This document shows, in pieces, positions 16,460-24,318 of a DNA stretch of 64,000 nucleotides. How positions within the stretch are numbered: position 1 is the first letter of the stretch; each line of letters opens with the position of its first letter. Source of the DNA: Pseudomonas lalucatii (GTDB taxonomy: Bacteria > Pseudomonadota > Gammaproteobacteria > Pseudomonadales > Pseudomonadaceae); contig NZ_JADPMV010000001.1 in assembly GCF_018398425.1 (NCBI RefSeq), positions 1,860,001 through 1,924,000 of the forward strand. The letters run 5' to 3'. The notes under the pieces are model-generated. The model saw nothing but the letters and a program-made list of their open reading frames with translations. It did no database searches and was not told the DNA's origin. The translations under genes and the position numbers were made by a program.

Positions 16460-17989
16460 TCACGCCAGATCGAACCAGGCAGATTTGCTCTGGGTGTAGC
16501 CGAGCAGGCACTCGAAGGATTTGTCCCGGGTATTGCCCGATTGCTTGTAGCCGCCGAACGGTTGGGTCATGTCGCCGTCGCCGAAGCAGTTGACCCATAC
16601 CACGCCGGCCTCGAGGGCCTGGACCATGCGGTGGGCGGTCTTCAGATCCCGCGTCCAGACGCTGGCGGCCAGGCCGTAGATGGAGTCGTTGGCCATGGTG
16701 ATGGCCTGGGCTTCGTCGTCGAAGCGCTGCACCGCCGCCACCGGCCCGAAGATTTCGTCCCGGGCGATGCTCATGCCCTGCTCGACGCAGGTGAAGAGCG
16801 TCGGCGACACGTAGGCGCCCTGCTCCAGGCCGCCGGGTTCGCCACCGCCCATGGCCAGCTGGGCGCCCTCTCGGCATCCCTGCTCGATCTTCGCCAGCAC
16901 GCCCTGCTGATGGGCGCGGGTCACCACCGGTCCCAGGGTGGTGGCGGGATTCAGCGGGTCGCCCGGGCGATAGACCTGGCGACTGCGTGCGACGAACTTT
17001 TCGACGAAGGCATCGTGAATATCGCGGTGCACCAGCAGTCGGGAACCGGCGTTGCAGACCTGGCCGGCGTTGTCGAAGATGCCGCCGTAGGCGCGCTCGA
17101 CGGCGGCATCCAGGTCCTCCAGATCGGCCATGAAGATCTGCGGGCTCTTGCCCCCGGTCTCCAGCGCCACGCGCTTGAGGTTGGATTGGCCGGCATAGCC
17201 CATGATCAGCTTGCCCACGGCCGTGGAGCCGGTGAAGCTGACCTTCGCCACATCCATGTGCAGCGCCAGGGCGCGGCCGGTGACAGGTCCGTCGCCGTTG
17301 ACCACGTTGAACACCCCTGGCGGGCCGCCGGCCTCGATGAACAGTTGGGCCAGGCGCAGGCAGCTGAGCGGCGCCTGCTGCGCGGGCTTGAGCACCACGC
17401 AGTTGCCGGCGGCCAGGGCCGGGGCGACCTTCCAGCTGGCCATCAGCAGCGGGTAGTTCCAGGGGGAAATGGCGCCGACGATGCCCAGCGGCTCACGCTG
17501 GATCAGGTGCAGCGTGCCCCGGGCGGTGTTGGTGACGGCCCCTTCGAGCTTGTCGATGCACTCGGCGTAATAGCGGAAGGTGGACACCACCTCCGGCAGG
17601 TCGATGGTCAGGGCATCGGTAATCGGCTTACCCATGTCCAGGGTTTCCAGCAGGGCCAGCTCGGCCTTGTGCTGCTCGATCAGCTCGGCCAGGCGAGTGA
17701 GCACGGTCATCCGCGACCGCGGCGCCATGTAGCGCCAGTGCCCGGCATGCCAGGCCCGCTTGGCGGACGCGACGGCGCGGTCGATATCGCTGCCGTCGCC
17801 TAAGGCGAGTGACGCCACTACCTCGCCCGTGGCCGGGTTGATGCTGTCGAACCGCTTGCCCTGCAGGGCCTCGACGTACTCGCCGTCGATGAACAGACCG
17901 GTTTCGATATCCAGTTTCTTCGCCAGGGTGCTCCACTCAGGCTGACCCAGGGTCTGCGGGGCTTCGGTCACGAGGGCTCGGGTCGACAT
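16460..17989 (-). CDS. NAD(P)-dependent aldehyde dehydrogenase
   Basis: The 509-residue protein is a classical aldehyde dehydrogenase: substrate/cofactor segment SPWNYPLLMASWKVAPALAAGN, glycine motif FTGSTAVGKLI, catalytic glutamate in LETGGKSP and catalytic cysteine in NAGQVCNAGSRLLVH. ATG 17989 (MSTRALVTEAPQ) is chosen for AAGGA 7 bases upstream; the frame extends a further 16 codons to 18037 without a comparable site. It resembles betaine-, gamma-aminobutyraldehyde- or aminoaldehyde-type enzymes in overall layout, but I cannot assign a substrate. It lies between the ABC importer and a 3-hydroxyacid dehydrogenase-like gene, suggesting that the imported compound is oxidised through an aldehyde. 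Confidence 0.92.
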   Translation of the reverse strand: MSTRALVTEAPQTLGQPEWSTLAKKLDIETGLFIDGEYVEALQGKRFDSINPATGEVVASLALGDGSDIDRAVASAKRAWHAGHWRYMAPRSRMTVLTRLAELIEQHKAELALLETLDMGKPITDALTIDLPEVVSTFRYYAECIDKLEGAVTNTARGTLHLIQREPLGIVGAISPWNYPLLMASWKVAPALAAGNCVVLKPAQQAPLSCLRLAQLFIEAGGPPGVFNVVNGDGPVTGRALALHMDVAKVSFTGSTAVGKLIMGYAGQSNLKRVALETGGKSPQIFMADLEDLDAAVERAYGGIFDNAGQVCNAGSRLLVHRDIHDAFVEKFVARSRQVYRPGDPLNPATTLGPVVTRAHQQGVLAKIEQGCREGAQLAMGGGEPGGLEQGAYVSPTLFTCVEQGMSIARDEIFGPVAAVQRFDDEAQAITMANDSIYGLAASVWTRDLKTAHRMVQALEAGVVWVNCFGDGDMTQPFGGYKQSGNTRDKSFECLLGYTQSKSAWFDLA

Positions 17990-18087
17990 GGCGCTGTCCT
18001 TGGTTGGCAAATTTGGGGAATTGAAGAGGGCATGCACGGCCGGGGCAGGACGGGCTCGATGAGCGCCGTCCGCCGATCTGCGCGCGA

Positions 18088-18113
18088 CGCCGCCAGCGCA
18101 GTGTCTGGCGGCG
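18088..18113. terminator. Hairpin between the HIBADH-like and aldehyde dehydrogenase genes
   Basis: CGCCGCCAG (18088-18096) pairs with CTGGCGGCG (18105-18113) around an 8-base loop. No U-run follows on either strand, so it may be a pausing or mRNA-processing hairpin rather than a full terminator. Confidence 0.35.
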
Positions 18114-18127
18114 CCGTACCTATCGTC

Positions 18128-19090
18128 TCAGGCGGTGCGGCCCGGCGGCACCACTTCGGCGCCCGCCTCTTCCGGCTCGTAGTCCACCAGCTCGGCCGGG
18201 AAGCCGGGCGCGCGCACCTCGACATCGCAGGCCTCTTCCAGGCGCTTGACGATGTTGGTCGACCACTCGCGGGCGCCGTAACGCGCCTGACCGTCCTTGA
18301 AGATGTCCAGCACCAGCGGGGAGATTTCCAGCTGCACGCCGAGTTGCTGGGCCAGGGAGTCGAACAGGCCGACGTCCTTGATCACCAGGTCCATGGTGAA
18401 GTTGACGTTGCGACTGCCGTTGAGCATCAACTGGGATTCGGTTTCATGGACGAAGGAGTTGCCCGAGGAGATGCGGATCGCCTCGTAGGTGGTGCCCAGG
18501 TCCAGGCCGGCCTTCTTGCAGACGATCAGCGCCTCCGCCAACGAGCACAGGTTGGTGGTGGCCAGGTAGTTGGTCATCACCTTGAGCACCGAGGCCGAGC
18601 CGATCTCACCGGTGTGCAAGACACGCCGGCCGAGGGTCGACAGCACCGGCAGCACGCGCTCGAAGGCGGAGCGCGCACCGCCGGCGAAGATCGAAATGTT
18701 GCCGGTGGCGGCGCGGTGGCAACCGCCGGAAACCGGACAATCCATGGCCAACGCACCGGTCGACTCGACCAGGGCGCCGAGACGCTTCACCTCGGCGTCG
18801 TCGGTGGTGCTCATCTCCAGCCAGATCTTGCCTTCGGTCAGGCCGTGGACCAGGCCGTCCTCGCCTTCCATGACCAGGGCGCAGGCGGCCGGCGACGGCA
18901 GGCAGGTGATCACCAGATCGACCTTCTCGGCCAGTTCCTTAGGCGAGTCGGCCCAGTGCGCGCCCTTGTCCAGGAAAGACTGCGCCAACTGACGGTCCAA
19001 GTCCCTGACCGTCAAGTCGTAGCCATTGCGCAGCAAACTTCCAGCAAGTTTTCCACCGACATTACCGAGGCCAATAAATCCTACTTTCAT
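18128..19090 (-). CDS. NAD-binding beta-hydroxyacid dehydrogenase (3-hydroxyisobutyrate dehydrogenase-like)
   Basis: The 320-residue protein begins with a Rossmann motif (KVGFIGLGNVGGKLAGSLLRNG), has the substrate motif DCPVSGGCHRAATGNISIFAGG and the catalytic-lysine helix GSASVLKVMTNYLATTN of the 6-phosphogluconate/3-hydroxyisobutyrate dehydrogenase family. It is about 20-25 residues longer than typical HIBADH, with an acidic C-terminal tail. It is divergent from the LysR gene at 19370 and likely the first gene of the 19.1-10.7 kb unit. The reaction would be oxidation of a beta-hydroxyacid (or reduction of a semialdehyde); the exact substrate is unknown. Confidence 0.88.
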   Translation of the reverse strand: MKVGFIGLGNVGGKLAGSLLRNGYDLTVRDLDRQLAQSFLDKGAHWADSPKELAEKVDLVITCLPSPAACALVMEGEDGLVHGLTEGKIWLEMSTTDDAEVKRLGALVESTGALAMDCPVSGGCHRAATGNISIFAGGARSAFERVLPVLSTLGRRVLHTGEIGSASVLKVMTNYLATTNLCSLAEALIVCKKAGLDLGTTYEAIRISSGNSFVHETESQLMLNGSRNVNFTMDLVIKDVGLFDSLAQQLGVQLEISPLVLDIFKDGQARYGAREWSTNIVKRLEEACDVEVRAPGFPAELVDYEPEEAGAEVVPPGRTA

Positions 19091-19267
19091 ATAATCCTCT
19101 TTCTTAATTCACAGGTATCAAGGGCTATTAATTAAGCCTGCTGCACAGCAGTGCCAGTTACTTATTAACCAACACTTGCATTCGCCCTGCATCAGGAAAC
19201 TGCTGGAGACTCGGAGGCCAAACTATTACCGAAGTAACGGCGCAACAATTGAGATTTTTTGCCGAAG

Positions 19268-19286
19268 CGGTAAATATTATTTACCG
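19268..19286. promoter_or_regulatory. Perfect palindrome in the divergent LysR intergenic region
   Basis: CGGTAAAT and ATTTACCG flank an ATT centre, a perfect 8-bp inverted repeat in the 279-bp region between the HIBADH-like gene and the LysR gene. It ends about 26 bases before a TATATT -10-like box facing the LysR gene. Position and symmetry suggest a regulator operator, most simply for the LysR protein itself. Confidence 0.5.
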
Positions 19287-19369
19287 ATCGCAGTCGTGCT
19301 CGGGGTATATTCCGTGACCAGGCGGTCGACGCGAATCGCCTGGTCCGGCAGGGTGAACAAGGGCAGGCA

Positions 19370-20272
19370 ATGAGCAGCATGGATTTCCGCAAACTCCCCC
19401 CCCTCAAGTCGTTGAAGGGGTTCGAGGCCACCGCCCGGCTGGGCAGCGTCAGGCGCGCCGCCGAAGAGCTCAACCTGACCCATCCGGCCATCACCCACCA
19501 GATCCAGACCCTGGAGGAGAGCCTCGGGTTCAAGCTGTTTTCCCGCGAGGGCCGCAGCCTCGTGCTGACCGCGGAAGGCGAGCGCTACTACCCCTGCGTG
19601 CGCGGCGCCCTGGAACAACTGCTGCAGGGCGCCGAGGCCATCCGCCCAGCCGATTCGCCCAGTGTCCTGCGGGTGCAGACCTACATCAGCTTCGCCATCT
19701 GCTGGCTGGCCCATCGCCTCGCCCACTTCCGCGCGCGGCACCCGGAGATCAAGCTGCACCTGGCGACTTCCGGCGCCGACTGGGGGTTCGACGAAGCCAA
19801 CGCCGATATCGGTGTGATCTACCGCAGCGCCCCTCTGCCCGCGCACCTGCACTGGGTCAAGCTGTTCGACTCCCGTTACTTTCCGGTCTGCAGCCCCAGG
19901 CTGCTGGACAACCGATCGGCAGAACTGCAGCCGCAGGACCTGATGCAGTACCCCCTGATCACGGTCAACTCAGAAGACCAGTTCTGGAACTGGCATCAGT
20001 GGTTCGAATCGACCGGACTGAGGGTCGAGAAGCCGCCGGCGACCCTGGTGGTCGATACCCTGGTGGTGGCCCTCGAGATGGCCGTGGATGGCGAAGGTAT
20101 CGCGCTGGTCAACGGCCCCTTGGCCGACAGCGGTCTGCGCTCGGGCCGCCTGGTCAGGCCGGTCGAGCACTATGCCGAAGGTCAGGGACAGTGGGGCATC
20201 GTCTGCCGCAAGGAGATTCGCCAGGACCCACGCATTGTCAGCTTCACCGACTGGCTGCTGGGGGAGCGATGA
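19370..20272 (+). CDS. LysR-family transcriptional regulator (GcvA-like)
   Basis: The 300-residue protein has the GcvA-type start LPPLKSLKGFEATARLGSVRRAAEELNLTHPAITHQI with the winged HTH in the first 60 residues and a LysR substrate-binding domain thereafter. It is divergent from the dehydrogenase/ABC unit and precedes the betaine-type binding-protein gene by 324 bp. It could control either; the intergenic palindrome at 19268 fits autoregulation plus control of the divergent unit. ATG 19379 is an alternative start; neither has a strong ribosome site. It resembles in type the partial LysR at the left edge. Confidence 0.92.
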   Translation: MSSMDFRKLPPLKSLKGFEATARLGSVRRAAEELNLTHPAITHQIQTLEESLGFKLFSREGRSLVLTAEGERYYPCVRGALEQLLQGAEAIRPADSPSVLRVQTYISFAICWLAHRLAHFRARHPEIKLHLATSGADWGFDEANADIGVIYRSAPLPAHLHWVKLFDSRYFPVCSPRLLDNRSAELQPQDLMQYPLITVNSEDQFWNWHQWFESTGLRVEKPPATLVVDTLVVALEMAVDGEGIALVNGPLADSGLRSGRLVRPVEHYAEGQGQWGIVCRKEIRQDPRIVSFTDWLLGER

Positions 20273-20382
20273 GCCGGTCCGGCGCCATCCATCGATTGCT
20301 CGCCCGATGCTCGCAGAGCCCTGTCGGCAGACGATGGTCTGGCCTTCGCATGAGACATCTCCCGCGCCCCGAACACACCAAG

Positions 20383-20453
20383 CCATAAATAAAACATCCC
20401 GTCAGACCCGATTTTTATTGTTGGCCGAGTGTGCATATTAGTTTCTACTATCC
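20383..20453 (+). promoter_or_regulatory. Dyad operator plus -10 box upstream of the betaine-type binding protein
   Basis: CCATAAATAAAAC (20383-20395) and TTTTTATTGTTGG (20412-20424) form a dyad with 11 of 13 matching positions, followed by -10 box TACTAT at 20446-20451 and no canonical -35. The same element stands at 4752-4821 upstream of dddD with nearly identical spacing (the downstream gap differs by one base). The predicted transcript start lies near 20458, about 140 bases before the gene. Confidence 0.62.
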
Positions 20454-20596
20454 AACAGCACACAAAGTTCCGAGCCACGTTCAAAAGCTCCATCACAATA
20501 ACAACCCTGAACACGCAAGCATTTACCTGCCCCACATGGCCCCGATATTTCCAACACAGAATATCGACCTCACGCCGAGTAAATTCGAGGAACAAC

Positions 20597-21541
20597 ATGA
20601 ACAACAAGTTCGCCCCTATTCTATTGAGCACAGCCCTGTGCTTCAGCGCCGGCAATCTCATGGCCCAGGAAGCCAGCTCCTGCAAGACCATCCGCATCGC
20701 CGACATCGGCTGGGTGGATAACGCCGCCAACAACAGCATTCTCGAAGTGCTGGCCGAGGGCCTGGGCTACCAGCCGAAGAAAACCATGGTGTCCCTGCCC
20801 ATCACCCTCGCCTCCATCCAGAAAAAGCAGATGGACGTGTACCTGGACTACTGGTCCCCCTCCACGGACGAAACCGTCCAGCCGTACCGCGACAAGAAGA
20901 CCGTCAAGATTTCGGAAGAGCCCAACATGCGCGGCGCCAAGTACACCCTGGCGGTGCCGACCTACCTGTACGAGCAGGGCCTGAAGGACTTCGCCGACAT
21001 CCCCCGTTTCAAGGAGGAACTCAAAGGCAAGATCCACGGCATCGAGGCGGGCTCCGGGGGCAACAAGCAGCTCAACCAGATCATCACCGACAATAAATTC
21101 GGTCTGGGGGATTTCAAGCTGATCGAGTCCAGCGAAGCGGCGATGCGCACCGCGGTCGCCCGTGCCATCAAGAAAGAGGAGGCCATCGTCTTCCTCGCCT
21201 GGTCCCCGCACCCGATGAACCTGCAGTTCGACATGACCTACCTGTCCGGCGGCGACGACTACTTCGGCCCCAACTACGGCGCGGCCGAGGTCTACACCAT
21301 CACCGCCACCGACTTTGACCAACGCTGCCCGAACGCCGCCAAGCTGGTGGCGAACCTCACCTACACCACCGACATGGAAGCCGCCCTGATGGCGCGCATC
21401 ATGGAGCGTGAAGAACCGACCACCGTGGCCAGGGACTGGATCAGGAGCAACCCGCAGTGGCTCGCCACCTGGCTGGCCGACGTGACCACCATTGACGGCA
21501 AGGACGGCCTGGATGCCGTGAAGAACCATCTGGGTCTCTGA
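20597..21541 (+). CDS. Periplasmic betaine/choline-type (possibly DMSP) ABC substrate-binding protein, orphan
   Basis: The 314-residue protein has a Sec signal (MNNKFAPILLSTALCFSAGNLMAQ) and belongs to the OpuAC/ProX group of quaternary-amine binding proteins. Tryptophans in IADIGWVDNA, YLDYWSPST and FLAWSPHPM correspond to the aromatic cage that grips trimethylammonium or dimethylsulfonium groups. GAGG precedes ATG 20597. No permease or ATPase gene adjoins it, as with the orphan BetX/CaiX-type proteins that share the Cbc transporter in Pseudomonas. The promoter dyad shared with dddD suggests that its ligand may be DMSP; glycine betaine, choline or carnitine are alternatives. Confidence 0.9.
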   Translation: MNNKFAPILLSTALCFSAGNLMAQEASSCKTIRIADIGWVDNAANNSILEVLAEGLGYQPKKTMVSLPITLASIQKKQMDVYLDYWSPSTDETVQPYRDKKTVKISEEPNMRGAKYTLAVPTYLYEQGLKDFADIPRFKEELKGKIHGIEAGSGGNKQLNQIITDNKFGLGDFKLIESSEAAMRTAVARAIKKEEAIVFLAWSPHPMNLQFDMTYLSGGDDYFGPNYGAAEVYTITATDFDQRCPNAAKLVANLTYTTDMEAALMARIMEREEPTTVARDWIRSNPQWLATWLADVTTIDGKDGLDAVKNHLGL

Positions 21542-21552
21542 ACCCTGACCCT

Positions 21553-21578
21553 GGTCTCGGGCATTCTGCCACGAGACC
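21553..21578 (+). terminator. Hairpin after the betaine-type binding protein gene
   Basis: GGTCTCG (21553-21559) pairs with CGAGACC (21572-21578), with an inner GGC/GCC pairing, 12 bases after the stop codon. It lacks a U-run, so termination efficiency is doubtful. Confidence 0.45.
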
Positions 21579-21703
21579 TGGCCCTCTCCGACCGCCGACT
21601 CCGGCGACAGCTCGACCCGGCATCAGCCACCGCCCGCCTGCCCGCAACAGGGCGCCAGCACATCAGCCCTGAGCCATCAGCTGCTGAGCCATTGCCCCAC
21701 GCT

Positions 21704-22873
21704 TTATAACGTCCCGCGTAGCGCCTTCTCGAACAGCTGGCTGTACTGGCTCGCGCTGAAGGGGATCGGGTTGGTACCCGCCGACGGATCGACTTCGGCC
21801 ATCTGCCCGACCTGTTCGATGCGGGTGTCGTCGATGCCGATCTCGCCGAGGCTGTGGGGGATGCCCACCTCGCTGCGCAACTCCAGCACCCAGTCGAGCA
21901 CGCCGTCGAAGCCCGGCTTGGCCAGGTTGAGGTAGCGCGCCAGGCGGTACATCTGCGGGCCGATGCTTTCCTGGTTGGCCTGCAGCACATAGGGCATCAG
22001 CACCGCATTGAGCAGGCCGTGGTGGGCGTCGTACAACGCGCCGAGCGGGTGGGCCAGGGCGTGCATGGCGCCGAGGCCGCGCTGGAAGGCGGTGGCGCCC
22101 ATGGTCGAGGCCACCAGCATCTGCAGCCGCGCCTCGACATCCGCGCCGTGGCTCACCGCCCGCGGCAGGTAGTGCTGCACCAGGCGCATGCCTTCCAGGG
22201 CGATGCCTTCGGCCATGGGGTGGAACAGTGGCGAGCAGTAGGCCTCCAGGCTGTGCGACAGGGCGTCCATGCCGGTGGCAGCGGTGATCTTGGCCGGCAG
22301 GCCGATGGTCAGCTGCGGGTCGAGGATGACCAGCGCCGGCAACATGCGGGCGTGGAAGATGATGCGCTTGACGTGCGCCGCCTCGTCGGTGATCACCGAG
22401 GCGCGGCCGACCTCCGAGCCGGTGCCGGCGGTGGTCGGCACCGCCACCACGGGCGCCATGCCGGCGACCTTGACCCGCAGGCAGTTGTCGCCGATGTCCT
22501 CGAAGTCCCACAGGGGGCGGTCCTGGCCGACCATCAGGGCGATGGCCTTGCCGGCGTCCAGCGCCGAGCCGCCGCCGAAGGCGACGACGCCGTCATGGCC
22601 GCCGGCCTTGAAGGCCGCCACCCCGTCCATCACGTTCTGCCCGGTGGGGTTGCCCTTGATCGCCGAGAACAGCCCGGCCTTGAGACCGTCGTCGCGGCAC
22701 TGCAGCAGGGCGTCGTCGATGATCGACAGCGCCGCCAGGCCGGGGTCGGTGACCAGCAGCGGCGCGCTCATGCCCAGCTCGCGGCAGGCGGCCGGCAGCT
22801 CGCGGATGCGCCCGGCGCCGACGCGGATCGCGGTGGGGTAGTTCCAGTTCATGCGGTAGTGGTTCAGGTCCAT
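21704..22873 (-). CDS. Iron-containing alcohol dehydrogenase
   Basis: The 389-residue protein is a second group III iron alcohol dehydrogenase: GGGSALDAGKAIAL, VPTTAGTGSEVGRASV, ATGMDALSHSLEAYCSP and MHALAHPLGALYDAHHG carry the NAD-binding and metal-ligand residues. It is clearly distinct from the DddB-like protein at 3027. ATG 22873 follows a GAGG; a GTG at 22885 would make a 4-base overlap with the upstream aldehyde dehydrogenase gene. It is the last gene of the TRAP/ligase/dehydrogenase unit. It probably oxidises an alcohol intermediate to the aldehyde for its neighbour; substrate unknown. Confidence 0.9.
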   Translation of the reverse strand: MDLNHYRMNWNYPTAIRVGAGRIRELPAACRELGMSAPLLVTDPGLAALSIIDDALLQCRDDGLKAGLFSAIKGNPTGQNVMDGVAAFKAGGHDGVVAFGGGSALDAGKAIALMVGQDRPLWDFEDIGDNCLRVKVAGMAPVVAVPTTAGTGSEVGRASVITDEAAHVKRIIFHARMLPALVILDPQLTIGLPAKITAATGMDALSHSLEAYCSPLFHPMAEGIALEGMRLVQHYLPRAVSHGADVEARLQMLVASTMGATAFQRGLGAMHALAHPLGALYDAHHGLLNAVLMPYVLQANQESIGPQMYRLARYLNLAKPGFDGVLDWVLELRSEVGIPHSLGEIGIDDTRIEQVGQMAEVDPSAGTNPIPFSASQYSQLFEKALRGTL

Positions 22874-22881
22874 GGCGCGCC

Positions 22882-24270
22882 TCACAACTGGGTCTTGAAG
22901 TGGAAGGATTTCGGCCGGGTCAGCTGCTCGTAGCCGAGGCTCGACAGGGTGCAGCCGCGCCCGGAGTGCTTGACCCCGGTCCAGGCCAGTTCCGGGTCGA
23001 GGTAGTCGCAGCGATTGAGGAACACGGTGCCCGCCTCGACCCGCTCGGCCAGGGCCTGGGCGGCCTCGACGTCGCGGCTGAAGATGGCGGCGGTGAGGCC
23101 GAACTCGCTGTCGTTCATCAGCCCCACGGCCTCCTCGTCGTCCTTGACCTTCTGGATGCCGACCACCGGGCCGAAGGACTCCTCGGTCATCACCCGCATG
23201 CCGTGGTGCACGCCGGTCAGCACCTGAGGCGCCAGATAGGCCGAGCCGGGCCGGTCGAGGGCGAAGCTCGCCGCGTCGATATGGGCTATGGCCCCCAGGG
23301 CGATGGCCTCGTTGACCTGCCGGCGGACGAAGTCCGCCGCCTCGGCGCGCACCAGCGGGCCAAGCGTGGTCTCCGGGTCGTCGGGACGCCCCAGCCGGTA
23401 CTGCTTGACCAACGCCACGGCCCGCTCGACGAAGGCGTCGAACAGCGACTCGTGCACGTAGATGCGCTCGATGCCGCAGCAGGACTGCCCGGAATTGAAG
23501 AAGGCGCCGTCGATGGCGGTTTCCACGGCGTGGTCAAGGTCGGCATCGGCGCGCACGTAGGCCGGGTCCTTGCCGCCCAGCTCCAGGCCGGTGCCGATGA
23601 AACGCCCGGCTGCCGCCCGCTCGACCATGGCGCCGCCCGGCACCGAGCCGGTGAAGGCCACGTACTGCACCGCCGGCGCCGTGATCAGCCGTTCGGTGTC
23701 GGCGTGACTGAGGTGCAGGTACTGGAACACCCCATCCGGCAGGCCGGCCTCGGCGAAGGCCTCGACCATGCGTTCGGCGCACAGCGGGGTCTGCGCCGAG
23801 TGCTTGAGCAGCACCGCGTTGCCGGCCAGCAGCGCCGGCATCACCGCGTTCACCGCGGTCAGGTAGGGGTAGTTCCAGGGCGCGATGACCAGGGCCACGC
23901 CCAGCGGCTCGCGGCGGATGAAGCGAGTGAAGCCGGGTTTGTCCGGCAGGCGGATGTCGGCCAGGGCGCTCTCGGCGATATCGGCCATGTGGCTGGCGCG
24001 CTCGACGAAGCCGCGAACCTCGCCGGCGCAGTAGCGAATCGGTCGGCCCATCATCCGGCACAGCTCCTCGGCCAGCTGGGCTTCCTTAACGGCGAAGGCG
24101 GCGATGGCCCGGCGGCCGATGGCGACCCGCTTGCTCAGGGGGGTGGCTTTCCAGGCCAGCTGGGCCCGTTCGGCCTTGGCCAGGGCCGCTTCGATCTGCG
24201 CGGCCGTGGCCAGGTCACGCTCGACGTAGAGCGCGCCGTCGATCGGTGAAATGCACTGCAACTTGCTCAT
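22882..24270 (-). CDS. NAD-dependent aldehyde dehydrogenase (succinate-semialdehyde-dehydrogenase-like)
   Basis: The 462-residue protein has the aldehyde dehydrogenase fold: IAPWNYPYLTAVNAVMPALLAGN, FTGSVPGGAMV, LELGGKDPAYV with the general base, and catalytic cysteine in FNSGQSCCGIERIYVH. The short length and C-terminal layout resemble the succinate-semialdehyde/aminoaldehyde group. ATG 24270 is preceded by GGAG at 7 bases. It lies 48 bp after the glutamine-synthetase-like gene and abuts the iron alcohol dehydrogenase, consistent with alcohol-aldehyde-acid oxidation of a glutamylated or free substrate. Confidence 0.92.
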   Translation of the reverse strand: MSKLQCISPIDGALYVERDLATAAQIEAALAKAERAQLAWKATPLSKRVAIGRRAIAAFAVKEAQLAEELCRMMGRPIRYCAGEVRGFVERASHMADIAESALADIRLPDKPGFTRFIRREPLGVALVIAPWNYPYLTAVNAVMPALLAGNAVLLKHSAQTPLCAERMVEAFAEAGLPDGVFQYLHLSHADTERLITAPAVQYVAFTGSVPGGAMVERAAAGRFIGTGLELGGKDPAYVRADADLDHAVETAIDGAFFNSGQSCCGIERIYVHESLFDAFVERAVALVKQYRLGRPDDPETTLGPLVRAEAADFVRRQVNEAIALGAIAHIDAASFALDRPGSAYLAPQVLTGVHHGMRVMTEESFGPVVGIQKVKDDEEAVGLMNDSEFGLTAAIFSRDVEAAQALAERVEAGTVFLNRCDYLDPELAWTGVKHSGRGCTLSSLGYEQLTRPKSFHFKTQL

Positions 24271-24318
24271 TGCCACACTCCAGTACAGGGGCGTGGGCGC
24301 CGTGGCGCCGCCCGACGA

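Noticed and set aside
20429..20596. N-terminal extension of the betaine-type binding protein from a GTG at 20429
   Set aside because: The extension would remove the Sec signal from the N-terminus and cover the -10 box; ATG 20597 has GAGG and a perfect signal peptide.
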